A DNA stretch of 64,000 nucleotides, taken from assembly GCA_023374045.1 (NCBI GenBank), contig CM041783.1:93965298-94029297 (forward strand), written 5' to 3'. The stretch is from Limonium bicolor (lineage: Eukaryota; Streptophyta; Magnoliopsida; Caryophyllales; Plumbaginaceae). Positions 11,401 to 25,100 of this stretch are shown in pieces. Made by a program: the position numbers and the translations under genes. How positions within the stretch are numbered: position 1 is the stretch's first letter; every line of letters begins with the position of its first letter. The notes below the pieces were generated by a model. That model was not told the origin of the DNA and made no database searches. It saw only the letters and a list, made by a program, of their open reading frames with translations.

Positions 11401-12485
11401 GAAACCCTAAGGAAGTTTAGTGGTATTAATGGTACCCCTTTAAGAGGGCATTGATGATTAGAGGTGTAAAGACCTAAGAGATTAAGATAAGTATAAACTC
11501 AAAAGTTTAAGGTTAAGTTGTAAGATTAAGTTGTAAGACTTAAGAGGTGTTAGGTTGGAGTCATTAAGGGTTAAGTAAGTTAAGTAAGATAAGTAAGTTG
11601 AATTGAGTTAAGTGATTAACAACCTAAAACTGAATGAATGTTTTAGGACTTGGGAATTTGGACTCCGGAAGAGAGTAAGCAACCGAACGACCAACGGTGA
11701 ACAGTACAGTTCTTCTTGTGACCTGCTTGCTAACGAGGTGTCCCTCGGCTTGTGTGCTATTTGTTTTTGTGTGCTCACTAAACAAGATAAAGCATGCAAC
11801 CGGAATATTATATTTATTGTATTGTTGTGTGATGTTTGAAAACTAACACAACATACCGTGAGAACTTACTAACCAACGTTTAGTAAGGAAATGAGTGAGA
11901 CTAAGGAACGCTCCCTAATATGGGACGATATAAACCGAAAGAGGTTAACCAACAAACATGGTCTTGAGACTACTACTAACTGGAACTTGAGTGAGGAAAC
12001 CCGGGACTGATCTCCGGTCATGCATGCTAAGGAAAGGGGGTCGGTATCTATAGCAGATTCGACTTCCGATTAAGGACTAGTCCTCGGACTAGTAGCCTTG
12101 GGTCGGTTGGCCGGCTCAGCTACATTGGACATCCAGTCCAAGGTAGGTGGCTTTAAGATGGCGTGGGGGGATCAAGCCTACATCCCCAACAATTTAAGAA
12201 TGTTGTTTATTGCCGGTAAGTGTCCTGCTGCTGGCTAGGGTTAACCAAGCCCTACAAAAGTAAACAACGAACTAAGGGCTAACCTGTTCCCAATGAGAGA
12301 ACGGTTGGCATACATAAGGTAAGGTTAAGATAAGTTGCAACCATTCCTCTTTAAAGGATGGTTTGTATTATTAAGACTAAGATAAGCTACATCCACTCCT
12401 TATTAAAGGGTGGTTGTTTCTAAGATTAAGATAATATTAAGATTGAGGTGAGATAAGGATGGACTAAGATTAAGAGGAAACATAA

Positions 12486-12490
12486 CTTAA
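12486..12490. repeat. Left target-site duplication of the LARD (CTTAA)
   Basis: CTTAA directly precedes TGTAACACCCC and recurs directly after the far terminus at 26850-26854. Confidence 0.93.
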
Positions 12491-15400
12491 TGTAACACCC
12501 CAACCACCACCGTACACTTAACATCAAACTGCAGCGGAAATCTCAACTCATCACATTACTTAATTCAATGGTGTTACACGCCGTTAACCACCCACGTGGC
12601 TAACAAGGCTAATACACATACATTTGTATCGGTCTGATGGACTAGATTCCCGAGAAACTACACAATACAATCCTCATTCCGTTTTCAACATTTATTTTAT
12701 ACATACATTCCCACTGTACCGAGTATTACAAACTACTGCCGATAACAACTTCGGTCTTACTACGCCTATCATACTCACGCCATTTAGATGGCTACCCATG
12801 TACAACATCTGCCCCGTCCTACTCTCGAACGCTTCCAGCTCCTTGTACCTGAAATAGAAAAGAAGAGAAAGGGTGGCCCCCAAGGGGCTCAGCACCTTTG
12901 CTGGTATGGTAATCCCGCAGCCCACATGCTACCGGGCCACGCACAACTAATTGTCGTCTTAGCATGCAGTTGATTATATTTAAATCATGCATACAAGCCA
13001 TAGACATACAACACATAACATTTCGCCTCAATGGGCTCAACCTATAACCAAAACATCCACACTTAACCAACCATCCAATGATTCCTTAAACCCTAGAGTG
13101 GCTCTCCTCTAAACGGAGCTACTTCCTTAACGAACGACGTGTACCCGTCAATCGGGTTATCCTTAAACGCCTGTTGTCACAACTTGGGATTCATTTCCAT
13201 GATCCACACACTCCATAACCTACAACATATCTCATTCCTCACATAACAAAACATAACAAACCTTTCTTGTTTCGATGTACACACGATAACATCACAATCA
13301 TTTTAAACATCCAATATATATATATACCATAGCATAGCAAGGGAATTTGCATAGCACCGTAACATTACATAACACCATAAAATCGGTTCTCACAAGGAAC
13401 CTTCCACCATAGTTAGTATGCCAGTGAGCCTAGAGATTATTACCAATCCCATGTTAAGCTCGTTACCAACCTCGTTACCGTCCGGTTATATAGAACGGTT
13501 AACTTATACCCAAGGTGTGTCGGATATAGTAATCCCAAGCACACCGAAATAACATACGTATGCCCCTGTGGCCCGACGTGAGTCAGTAACTAGCTTTGGA
13601 TAAGCTAAGGGAAGGTAGAAACCAAATTGGAATACCACCTATACATACACCAAGAGAGCCGAACCGGATAAGATAACGACTCCCGTCCATCACACGCGTG
13701 GCCGGAACAACCGGACTCCTCACCCCCCATTAGTACATATACACTCAATAATAAGTAGTTAGAGACCCATTATGGAGCCCTACCAATCCACACACCATAC
13801 GGTATCATAACCGAGTTAGGCACACAAGGGAGGTTCACACACTTGCTCACAACAACAATGTCCAATTAACTCACACATAGCCGTGGTTAGCACGTTCCCA
13901 AGGTTTGGGCCGTCAACTCCGAATACCGATCACTCATGTGTTCATAGTTTTGGTTAGCTAAGGTTTAACACATATTTGAGGTTAAATGGTATCGGAGGCC
14001 AAATTCGCCACATAAATGAATTACTATAAACTCATTACATGTTTTAATCTTACAAGGTGGCAAACACTCAATAAAACATATTGGCATACAAGCCGTGTAA
14101 TCCGGTAGGACACAGGTTGCAAGAAAACCATACCTGTCACCGGAGTCCACTTTACCACGTCCACTTATGTTCCTCGAGCAATTCTCGAACAACTGTTAAC
14201 ATCACATGTGTTTTATTAACATTGGGGTAACATGTTTGTTTAAAGTCTAACGCTTATAACTTTTCCTGTTAACTTAGTTAAATAACTTTACATCTTAACT
14301 TGTTTTACTTTCACCTTTTATTACAACCTTCCACCCACTTAATTGTCATTAAAACTCACCTAACAAGTCCTTAACAACCTTATAACATCATTACCTTTCA
14401 ATCCCCATCATTACACATCATTTCTATAACCTTAAACAACATTTTTAGTCCGACCGACCTTACCGACCGAACTTGTCCAAGTTCGGTCCATTCCAGAACA
14501 TATTTCCGTCAAAATTTTCTACTCCGACCGACCTTGTAAGTTCGGTCGCATGTTCGGTCTATTCCCGAGAGTTTCTTCCCTTTGAAAATTCAAGCCCGAC
14601 CGAACTTGCCAAGTCCGGTCCCATGTTCGGTCGGTTCCAGAAACTTAATCCATACACAAAATACAAGCCCGACCGACCTTGCAAGTCCGGTCCCCAAGGT
14701 CGGTCCATTCCAGAAGCCAATTCTCGCAGGGTAAACTGGGCTCGACCGAACTTGCAAGTTCGGTCGCAAGTTCGGTCTGCCCCAGACCCTTGTTTTCCTT
14801 TTCACATTCAACTCCAAACTTCACCCCATATAACCCCTAGCACCCCCTAACCTCATTTGGGCACTTCAAACACACCTTTAGCCATGTGCTAAACTCTTTA
14901 AATCACTCACCAAAACCATCTTATCATTCACAAATTCCTTACAAGATTCCTAGCACTTGGGATGTTTTCTCCTTAAGATTTCTAAGTGGTAATTCACCAA
15001 TAATGACCACTATACCAAGGTGTTTCCTCTACACCTTAACATCATCTCTCAACTTCTTTCCTTACTAACCAAATCTTCTCTTTCACAACTCCTTAAATTC
15101 CTTTCTTTCAAAACCTTACCTAAACATCATTCTCTCCTTATTCATCAACATGACCTAAACCTTAACACACCTTCTCCAAGACTTTAATATCTCCTAAAAA
15201 AACACTCATTGGATTTCTAGAACTTCCAAGACAATGCCTATATCCTTATAGCACCTAAGAACACCTTAATGCATGTGTTCTCCCTTAGTGAAGCATGTGT
15301 CCATTCCTAACAATTCCTAGTTCACCCAAGTTCATTTAAGCACTTAGAATTCCTTATACATTTTACAAATTTCGCCATGGGTTCTCTTAGCACATCATCA

Positions 15401-17183
15401 TTCCAAAACTCATAGTTTTCACCATTAAGCACTCAAGAGCACCTAAATCCATCAAGACATTATCACTCACAAAATTTCACCAACTTTACACTACATCACA
15501 ATATAGTGCATAACTAAACTTGCTTGGCACTTAGGCCCTTAAATTGCATAATCCTTAAACACTGAATTTCCCACATAAATAATGCCTTTGACCTGCAAAT
15601 ACATACACCAATACATATGTTCTTTTACTAGTCTCCTTGAGAACCTTTACTAGGTCATTCACCATTTGCTCTTTAGGTAGTTTTAACAAGCATTATAAGC
15701 TTGTTCCTCCTAAGGCATTAACCACATTGAGATAGCTTGTTTACCTCTTTTCCTCACAAATTTCTTTCTTGTTTCCTTGTAAAACCGGTAAGGCATTTGG
15801 TTCCTTGCCAACAACTAAACAATATACCAACATTGAAATGAGTATATAAGCATTATGCTTCATCTCATTATAAACCCTAGTTACATATATTATCTTAAGG
15901 TATTAACATGATTGTTTTACCTTGGAATGGAAGAGAGCTTGAATATATCAAGAGGACTCCTCCTAGCCCTTGGAAGATTCAAATGAAGCTAAACAAGCAA
16001 GGTAAAGACACCATGGTGAGGTTAATTTTCGGCCATGTACTAAAAAGAGAGGAAATGGAGTTTTCTTTGGTTTTTCCTTACCTTGAAGCAAAGATGATCA
16101 ACAAGGCATAAAAACATTAGCTCAAGCCCCTTCCATGGAAGTTCTCCTTGGCACCAAAATGGTGGTTTTGAGGATTTGAAAGGACAAGGTTGTAGAGCTT
16201 GCTCCAACTAAGAGAACGGTAGTCTCGGAATTAAATTCGGAGCATGGAGTCATAAGTTACAAGTGAGGAAGGATGAGAATGGCATGGTTCTGTTTGGAAA
16301 CCGATGGAGAGAGGAGGAAGAAGAAGACCACCGTGGGAAATGAAGAAAGGAATGAGAGAATGAGGAAATGAGTTTGCTTTGTTAGTTTTAGATATTTAAG
16401 TAAAGTAAATAGTGTTTTACTTTATCAATTTCTATCTTATAAATTTAACAAAGGGACTCATTCCCTTATGAGGAAACCGGCCCCAAATAGTAGCAAGGGG
16501 GTATTTTAGACTTTATTAGTCATTGTCTCACTTATAACATTATATGTTACAAACTAGTTATAAAATCACTATTCACCAAAAACAAGGCACATAGAAGTGA
16601 AATTTTTGATTTCCCATTGATATAGCCACCCAAATGTGATACTATATAGTACACATATTAATTAAAGAGATGATGGACATTTAGCCATTCAAAACTCATT
16701 TACAAGACAATTTTTCAAAAACGTGCTTTAAGACTTCTTAAAGCACATTTTGTGTTTTAACTTGTTTTCAAGCTTGGTTTTCTTTGGTAATTGATTTAAT
16801 ATGTTCATTAACATATAAATGAGGCATAGGTATGACCATTAGGTCTTATACACATTTATCCCAAGCTTAGAGCACATTTTTGCTCATATTGACTTTAAGG
16901 TATTACCTTGTGTTTTGTTTGGTTTCATTGTCTACCAAAGTTTCCTAAGGACTTAATTAGCCTTATAAAATCATAATTAAATGTTATTAAGTCTTGGTAG
17001 GCTCTTTGGGTCCTAACCAAGTTCACTCATAGCTTAGAGCATGTTTTTGCTCAAACTGTGTCTTAGTGCTTTATTGCACTTTACTATGGTTTAAATGGTT
17101 CATTCATGTTTCTAAGACACTTTTTAGCCTTTAAATACCATAGTTAAACATTTACACAACATACCAAGGTTTGGGGTATTTCA
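12491..17183 (-). repeat. LARD 3' LTR (left copy)
   Basis: Read on the minus strand it starts TGAAATACCCCAAACC (17183 inward) and ends GGGGTGTTACA (12491). The small frames inside it recur in the right copy with small indels, as expected for duplicated non-coding DNA. Internal landmarks are the array at 14449-14777, acceptor- and donor-like sites near 15594 and 15921, and a TATA-like TTAAATATCT on the minus strand near 16390-16399. Confidence 0.93.
14449..14777. repeat. Palindromic array, left LARD LTR, 5 units
   Basis: Units start near 14449, 14524, 14595, 14668 and 14741, giving steps of 75, 71, 73 and 73. Arms are GACCGACCTTG or GACCGAACTTG pairing with CAAGGTCGGTC or CAAGTTCGGTC. Some units mix the two kinds and have a third half-arm. 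Spacers contain ATTCCAGAA or similar. The 125-codon frame over this region reads out the repeat and is not a gene. Confidence 0.85.
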
Positions 17184-17192
17184 ATCTACCTA

Positions 17193-17207
17193 CCCCCCTT
17201 AAAAGAA
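17193..17207 (-). promoter_or_regulatory. Polypurine tract of the LARD
   Basis: The minus strand reads TTCTTTTAAGGGGGG, then TAGGTAGAT, then the LTR start TGAAATACC. The polypurine tract primes plus-strand DNA synthesis. Element C has the same sequence next to its 3' LTR (47376-47390). Confidence 0.85.
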
Positions 17208-17966
17208 CTTCGTCCTCGAAGTTCACATATCCTCGCATCTTTGGATTGGAATACGGGAATTACTTATAGTCATAAACTTCCATTACCAACCACCCTTTAC
17301 ATCCAACCTCGGACTTAATGGTCCGGGCAACATATCCACCTTATACAAAATATCATACTCACATGGTAACCTCGGACTTAATGATCCGGGTACCTTCACC
17401 ACACTTGCAACCCATACAATATCCCTCAGACTCTTAGGTCTGGGTGACATAACCACATTAGACTCATAGGTCTATGTAACACAACACATTTAGACTCATA
17501 GGTCTTGATAGCACACACTTTAGGAGATCAAAGTCAAATAACCCTTATCACCCATACCAAACAACATGTCATAGCATGTAATATCAAACAGAATACCTTT
17601 TCCATCTCTCCATGGGTTCGAATCCCACGTTGAGTACATATACATTGTGATCCCGCAACCCGGTCGCGATGGACACTTTCTGGTCCCCGTTCCTTTGGGA
17701 GATCAAAACATTCACTCAATTTTCAACATATGTACTTCTCATGTCACCGGTCCGAAGACAAAGGCTCATACGTCCTCAGCTCGTGAGCAAGTACTACAAA
17801 AATATTCTTTACTAGGTTAAGTATATAAGAAGATCTTTATTCAAAATATTAATCGATTGTTTTTAAAACACCAATTGAAAATTCTTTTGAAAACACACAC
17901 AACTCTAAGTCCAGTTTATGCTCCTTGTATCTTTCTTAACATGGTTTTGTAATCACTTATAGGGAG

Positions 17967-18090
17967 CTTCAAGAATCATCCAACACTGATGTGATCAGCA
18001 TCGGTGTTGAACTACTTTCCACCCCAATTTGTGTTCGGCTTCCCTTGATCTCATGATAATCAAGTTTCACCTCCCACTTCATTTTCAACC
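17967..18090 (-). repeat. Conserved non-coding block 1 in the LARD interior
   Basis: The same block is in C (45507-45633, plus) and D (56587-56710, minus). Shared parts are a GATGTGATCAGCATC-type palindrome, ACACAAATTGGGGTG, and a CTTGATC...GATCAAG hairpin. The element's LTRs lack it. Its function is unknown. Confidence 0.7.
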
Positions 18091-18580
18091 AACAACTAAT
18101 TCAAGCATATCCCATTTTCTATCTTTGAATCCTTCTAGTCATAATCATAACATCTCCAAGGGATAGAACTCCGTCTATCATCATCATCCGAATCCAACTT
18201 AATTCAAGTTACCTAGGGAATTTAGTTCTCTCTAGGTTCTATGTCGGTCTCATACCCCTTCATAAATCACAACACTGTATATATATACATATATTTTTTT
18301 TTTTATCAAAATACAATACATGGTTTACATTTATGCACCGTCGGGGTTTTAGTTCCCCGGGTTTCTTTACTCCCTTCCGCTTGTACTCTCACACACCACT
18401 GTTAACAAAATGACACACTCCCACAATGGTATTCGCATCTTTTGTGCGCAATTACCACAATTTAACCACAAATGCGTATGTTTATTAACACACGCGCCAA
18501 CCATCATAACAATTCATTTTGTGCTATGCACAACCCCATTCACGTACACTTGTACGGTAACACACTAAGTGGTTTTGCGC

Positions 18581-18616
18581 TCTACCCACCTTAAAGGGAT
18601 TACGCCCACGTAATCA
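18581..18616 (-). promoter_or_regulatory. Internal polypurine-like tract with adjacent palindrome
   Basis: In the element's sense it reads GATTACGTGGGCGTAATCC followed by CTTTAAGGTGGGTAGA. It is a slightly degraded copy of the motif in C (45002-45040) and D (57301-57336). The second half matches the terminal polypurine tract. Confidence 0.6.
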
Positions 18617-20771
18617 ATCACTGAGCATTAGCTTAAAATGTTCTGCCGTCGTGAAGTGTTTTAAACTTCCACGCGGTCTATTATTAACCATATTAGCGGT
18701 TTAGTTCCTAAACCAAGAATTCGCATTGGAGTTTAACTCATAACCGGTTTTCGGTCCTGGCCTGTAAGGCTTCTCTAGGCATTGATGACTAGCCATCCAT
18801 TCATATTCACCATGTATATTCGGCATTTGATGCATGGGCTCCTGGCCTCTGCTGCCCACTCTGATAATTATAGAGCTGGTTTGCCCCATTCGTTACTGTT
18901 AATGTATTGTACATCTCCAATGTATTACCCTTATCTAGGTAACAATGGTTTCTCAACCGGCGCATGGTATCTTTTACCCTGAGCGAATTCGGTGAGTTTC
19001 ACGATTTTCCATCCACTTCTCCATAGCTTACCGCGTAACTACTATGTAATTCAAAATGATTGACTTTCTTCTACCGACTTACTGTCGGTTGAGATGAGCT
19101 ACTACCTAGTGTAGTGCTCTCTCAGTTATTTCCCACACCTGGGGTATATCTCCTACCGACCTTTGGTATTTAGTGTTACTGTAGTTATTTACTGTTAATC
19201 ATGTCTCCACCCTTGGTTTTGTACATGTATTCTTTCTTTCCTGCGGCCTTGCATTACCTATGCATCGGCCATTATAGCATTATTCCTCCATAATGACCAT
19301 GCTTCTGATTCCTAGCTATCCCACTCGATCATTACTATACAAGAGCAATACCAAAACACTCAGTCATACAGAGTGCAGAGGCGTAAGCCCTTGACAGCAA
19401 CTCTCTCATGCGATTGCAATAGGAATTTTCACTGTGTTTTCCCGAAATTCTCACCACATAATACTTGTCACCGGCTTACTGCTCGGTTCGTTTGCTATCA
19501 CTTACTGTTGTGCCTCCACTGGGTTTAACTCATAACTCTGCTCACTCCCATTTTATCATTTAACAATACTCACACAACGGTCGCTTATTGCGCACCGTAT
19601 CCTTACTCATTATATAGCATCAACTTATACTGTATCCGCTATTATATTAGCTTCTGCTATTATGCTAGGTTTATCTGGCCACTTATTTGGCTGATTTTTG
19701 AATATACTACTATTTTTTTTCTGAGCCTTTCTGTTTTTTTGAGCGTTGTTCGCTACACATTTAGCTTTACACACCTATGGTGATTGCTATCAGACTTATT
19801 ACTCTTCCTGTGTACACGACTGGTACGAGCACTTCCTTTCGTGTTATTTTATTCAAATCACCCTGGGGTAGTAACAACGTGGTCCATCCTCCACACATTT
19901 CTTGAACTTGATTCACATAACTACCGCTTCTGCGGTCTCACAATATCGAGAGGTATCCCCACTCTTAATGCAGTGGTTCGCTTACCACTTATACAACATA
20001 AACTTCTACAATCAATCAAATTTATATAACATATCTTGCTTATGGCTTATAAGCCTTATTTGCCTTGAGCTGGGCTCATTGTAGGCTGTCCACACATATG
20101 TACTTCTCTGTACAACATTACATATTTAGAGGTTGTAGTGGGCTCCATGACAAGGTCGTTGCATCACATTTCCTTTCATGGGATGTCCCTTAGGATTGTC
20201 AGTCCGTCTCCTGACAACTTATGTCTAAACTGGGTGTTAATTTCAACCCTTGTGTTTCTGTCATGTCATTTTGTTCAACAATTGTTGATGCGCACACCCT
20301 TCAAGGATTTCTCCTGGGTGTCGTTAAGTTATGCCTTTACATCTGGTTCACAGTTATTGGTACATCCAGTTAGCCACGGCTTCTCGCGTTCTTTAACCGG
20401 TTATTATCTTCTTCTGTGAAGATCAACATTTCCTGATAGTGTAGGTACTCATCTTGGGAGTTTCATCCCATTCATTGCACATTAATGTGTCCACATTAGG
20501 CATCTGCATTTCCCTGCTTTCCAGCTATCATGTTTATCCCTGAGGATCCTTAAGACATATGCTATGTCTTTACTTAACAGTTTGTGCACTTCGCACTTCC
20601 TAACTCTTAAACATTCTCTTGAAAGGAATTCACTAACCGTAGTATAATCTCGTTAACTTAACTGAGTTCCTTAACTTCAACCATTCCTTGCAATCTCTAG
20701 CTCTCGTTTGATTTATACTGCTGACCGTGGACGGAGTCGACTACTTCCCGTGTTTCGGACTCTACTCGTAT

Positions 20772-20907
20772 ACATATATGGGGTATCATACTGATACATT
20801 ACTACTTACCCAACTAACCTATAAGTAGGTCTGTCAGGCCCACATGCTCCTATCGGAGTGCGGTCGTCCCACAACACAGTTGGTACACTCGTAGTGTCCG
20901 TCACGCG
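20772..20907 (-). repeat. Conserved non-coding block 2 in the LARD interior
   Basis: Phrases such as ATATATGGGGTATCATA, CATTACTACTTACCCAACTA, TGTCAGGCCCACA, GTCGTCCCACA and CACTCGTAGTGT recur in order in D (58785-58915, minus) and, reversed, in C (43545-43684, plus). No shared reading frame is evident. Confidence 0.7.
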
Positions 20908-22153
20908 CCTAGGTGAAGTATTCTGTTGTCAACTCCCTTATATTGTCCCGTGACAATATTCATTCCCTGCTTCCCGAACTTAATCGAGGGAAAGTTTATC
21001 CATTGTTGCATCCTTGTCAATTGCCCCTGGTTTCACTGGTTTGGTTTAAAAGAAGGTTGGAAAGAAGTGTTGGTTTGAAAGCAAATCTGGTTTTGAAAGA
21101 AAGGGTTTGAATAAATTTAGGTTTGAAAGAAAAATTTCCATGGTTTCACAACATCTTCTTACCTTAGCCAAGTCTAGCTTCTTGCTGACTGGTGTGTTTC
21201 CAATTACAGAGGTTAGGCTAACAGGCCCTTCCACTGTTATGACATTCACATTTAACTTTATTGTACTTTTCCAAGTATTTTGTAGTGGTTATGAATTTCC
21301 TGAACAGCCCTGTTATAGTAGCACTTGCTATGGCAAGTGCGCCATGCTAACTGGCTATCGGCTTGACACATACCGATTGTGGTATTGTTTTGACCCATAT
21401 TGTCACCAGTGGCCTTGTTGGCCCTCACTGATCTTACTGCCTTGATAAATACTCCTCTAGGTGACTTCTCACTGTTTCCACGTGATATTCATTAACTAGG
21501 GTGTTTCCCATTCTGGGGGACCCCTTTTACTTAGTATCGTATCCTCTTTATAGCCCGTTCCACGCACTTGTCGTGGTTACTGAGACTTGTCCCTTGTTTG
21601 GGCACTACGTTGTAGTTCCTTGTCGGTTGGTATACCGTTGGTGTATTATTTATCAACTGTGGTCCCGTAGACTCTTGTCTCGGATTCCATTAATCCACTT
21701 CTTGCCTGTTGCACGATCGGTGCGTTGCAAGCTGGTTACTCTCGACTGCTCTGCATGTCGACCCAGGTTGCTGGAAATTCTATTCTTCTATACACAAGAT
21801 TCTTCATTCTTCACTATTAAATGCGGTTAACATTGTCTAGATGGAGACCGTCTCCGGGATTCCCAGTTTTCGGGATCTACCGTATGACAGATTCTCCGTA
21901 CCCTTAAAGGTACTTAATAACAGCCAGATCGGGTATTCCCGAGTATGAGAGTGGACTTCCATCTCTCTGGCGTTCTTTCCCAAGTTATAAAACAGGGTTT
22001 GTGGAGGGTGGGAAGGATATGTAGGTTTCCAATATTCACTGGTAGTTCCTAACTAGCGTATCTCTCACGCTATCACTCAACCCTTAACCCAAAGTATTTA
22101 AATCCTAACTCGGTATTCCTAAGCTCGGTAATTCAGTCATCAGAGCGATACTT

Positions 22154-22166
22154 CGCTCTGATACCA
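22154..22166 (-). promoter_or_regulatory. Primer-binding site of the LARD (initiator tRNA-Met type)
   Basis: The minus strand reads TGGTATCAGAGCG, five bases inside the 5' LTR. TGGTATCAGAGC is the usual plant complement of the 3' end of initiator tRNA-Met. The site is the left arm of a hairpin: ATCAGAGCG, AAGTAT, CGCTCTGAT. Confidence 0.92.
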
Positions 22167-22171
22167 CTTTT

Positions 22172-25100
22172 TGTAACACCCCAACCACCACCGTACACTT
22201 AACATCAAACTGCAGCGGAAATCTCAACTCATCACATTACTTAATTCAATGGTGTTACACGCCGTTAACCACCCACGTGGCTAACAAGGCTAATACATAC
22301 ATTTGTATCGGTCTGATGGACTAGATTCCCGAGAAACTACACAATACAATCCTCATTCCGTTTTCAACATTTATTTTATACATACATTCCCACTGTACCG
22401 AGTATTACAAACTACTGCCGATAACAACTTCGGTCTTACTACGCCTATCATACTCACGCCATTTAGATGGCTACCCATGTACAACATCTGCCCCGTCCTA
22501 CTCTCGAACGGCTTCCAGCTCCTTGTACCTGAAATAGAAAAGAAGAGAAAGGGTGGCCCCCAAGGGGCTCAGCACCTTTGCTGGTATGGTAATCCCGCAG
22601 CCCACATGCTACCGGGCCACGCACAACTAATTGTCGTCTTAGCATGCAGTTGATTATATTTAAATCATGCATACAAGCCATAGACATACAACACATAACA
22701 TTTCGCCTCAATGGGCTCAACCTATAACCAAAACATCCACACTTAACCAACCATCCAATGATTCCTTAAACCCTAGAGTGGCTCTCCTCTAAACGGAGCT
22801 ACTTCCTTAACGAACGACGTGTACCCGTCAATCGGGTTATCCTTAAACGCCTCTTGTCACAACTTGGGATTCATTTCCATGATCCACACACTCCATAACC
22901 TACAACATATCTCATTCCTCACATAACAAAACATAACAAACCTTTCTTGTTTCGATGTACACACGATAGCATCACAATCATTTTAAACATCCAATATATA
23001 TATATATACCATAGCATAGCAAGGGAATTTGCATAGCACCGTAACATTACATAACACCATAAAATCGGTTCTCACAAGGAACCTTCCACCATAGTTAGTA
23101 TGCCAGTGAGCCTAGAGATTATTACCAATCCCATGTTAAGCTCGTTACCAACCTCGTTACCGTCCGGTTATATAGAACGGTTAACTTATACCCAAGGTGT
23201 GTCGGATATAGTAATCCCAAGCACACCGAAATAACATACGTATGCCCTGTGGCCCGACGTGAGTCAGTAACTAGCTTTGGATAAGCTAAGGGAAGGTAGA
23301 AACCAAATTGGAATACCACCTATACATACACCAAGAGAGCCGAACCGGATATGACATCGACTCCCGTCCATCACACGCGTGGCCGGAACAACCGGACTCC
23401 TCACCCCCCATTAGTACATATACACTCAATAATAAGTAGTTAGAGACCCATTATGGAGCCCTACCACATCCACACACCATACGGTATCATAACCGAGTTA
23501 GGCACACAAGGGAGGTTCACACACTTGCTCACAACAACAATGTCCAATTAACTCACACATAGCCGTGGTTAGCACGTTCCCAAGGTTTGGGCCGTCAACT
23601 CCGAATACCGATCACTCATGTGTTCTTAGTTTTGGTTAGCTAAGGTTTAACACATATTTGAGGTTAAATGGTATCGGAGGCCAAATTCGCCACATAAATG
23701 AATTACTATAAACTCATTACATGTTTTAATCTTACAAGGTGGCAAACACTCAATAAAACATATTGGCATACAAGCCGGTGTAATCCGGTAGGACACAGGT
23801 TGCAAGAAAACCATACCTGTCACCGGAGTCCACTTTACCACGTCCACTTATGTTCCTCGAGCAATTCTCGAACAACTGTTAACATCACATGTGTTTTTAT
23901 TAACATTGGGGTAACCTGTTTGTTTAAAGTCTAACGCTTATAACTTTTCCCGTTAACTTAGTTAAATAACTTTACATCTTAACTTGTTTTACTTTCACCT
24001 TTTATTACAACCTTCCACCCACTTAATTGTCATTAAAACTCACCTAACAAGTCCTTAACAACCTTATAACATCATTACCTTTCAATCCCCATCATTACAC
24101 ATCATTTCTATAACCTTAAACAACATTTTTAGTCCGACCGACCTTACCGACCGAACTTGTCCAAGTTCGGTCCATTCCAGAACATATTTCCGTCAAAATT
24201 TTCTACTCCGACCGACCTTGTAAGTTCGGTCGCATGTTCGGTCTATTCCCGAGAGTTTCTTCCCTTTGAAAATTCAAGCCCGACCGAACTTGCCAAGTCC
24301 GGTCCCATGTTCGGTCGGTTCCAGAAACTTAATCCATACACAAAATACAAGCCCGACCGACCTTGCAAGTCCGGTCCCCAAGGTCGGTCCATTCCAGAAG
24401 CCAATTCTCGCAGGGTAAACTGGGCTCGACCGAACTTGCAAGTTCGGTCGCAAGTTCGGTCTGCCCCAGACCCTTGTTTTCCTTTTCACATTCAACTCCA
24501 AACTTCACCCCATATAACCTAGCACCCCCTAACCTCATTTGGGCACTTCAAACACACCTTTAGCCATGTGCTAAACTCTTTAAATCACTCACCAAAACCA
24601 TCTTATCATTCACAAATTCCTTACAAGATTCCTAGCACTTGGGATGTTTTCTCCTTAAGATTTCTAAGTGGTAATTCACCAATAATGACCACTATACCAA
24701 GGGTTTCCTCTACACCTTAACATCATCTCTCAACTTCTTTCCTTACTAACCAAATCTTCTCCACAACTCCTTAAATCCTTTCTCAAAACCTTACCTAAAC
24801 ATCATTCTCTCCTTATTCATCAACATGACCTAAACCTTAAACACCTTCTCCAAGACTTTAATATCTCCTAAAAAAACACTCATTGGATTTCTAGAACTTC
24901 CAAGACAATGCCTATATCCTTATAGCACCTAAGAACACCTTAATGCATGTGTTCTCCCTTAGTGAAGCATGTGTCCATTCCTAACAATTCCTAGTTCACC
25001 CAAGTTCATTTAAGCACTTAGAATTCCTTATACATTTTACAAATTTCGCCATGGGTTCTCTTAGCACATCATCATTCCAAAACTCATAGTTTTCACCATT

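Larger units (their letters stand above)
8319..12490 (+). mobile_element. Solo LTR K, first segment
   Basis: K starts with TGAAATACCCCAAACC at 8319. It includes the GTGCTTTAAGACTCCTTAAAGCAC region (about 8588-8611), a TATA-like promoter near 8938, a CT-rich leader, donor and acceptor-like sites (about 9428 and 9859), the TTAAGGGCCTAAGAGCC block near 9908 and the palindromic array (11050-11375). It breaks at 12490 where the LARD inserted. Joined to the segments at 26855-27024 and 32395-32754, K is about 4.7 kb, a normal LTR length for this window. Because ATTAT flanks the joined LTR directly, K is a solo LTR left by recombination between two LTRs. Confidence 0.88.
17184..22171 (-). other. LARD internal region, non-coding
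   Basis: About 5 kb without a reading frame over 112 codons. It is colinear, in the element's sense, with the internal region of C and with that of D. The best-conserved parts are 17967-18090, 18581-18616 and 20772-20907. Near the polypurine end (17300-17500) there is a degenerate tandem repeat built on CTCGGACTTAATGGTCCGGG and CTCATAGGTCT phrases. I found no trace of gag, protease, reverse transcriptase, RNase H or integrase motifs by eye. A frame-tolerant protein search would be needed to exclude heavily decayed coding sequence. Confidence 0.8.

Noticed and set aside
12624..12857. Frame MYRSDGLDSRETTQ... recurring near 22303 and 59423
   Set aside because: Its recurrence is due to the three related LTR tails. 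Length and stop positions differ between copies, as in non-coding DNA.
14473..14850. 125-codon frame repeated at 24157-24522
   Set aside because: It exists in both LTR copies because the LTR is duplicated. It is open because the GC-rich palindromes lack stop codons. Its residues follow the repeat unit.
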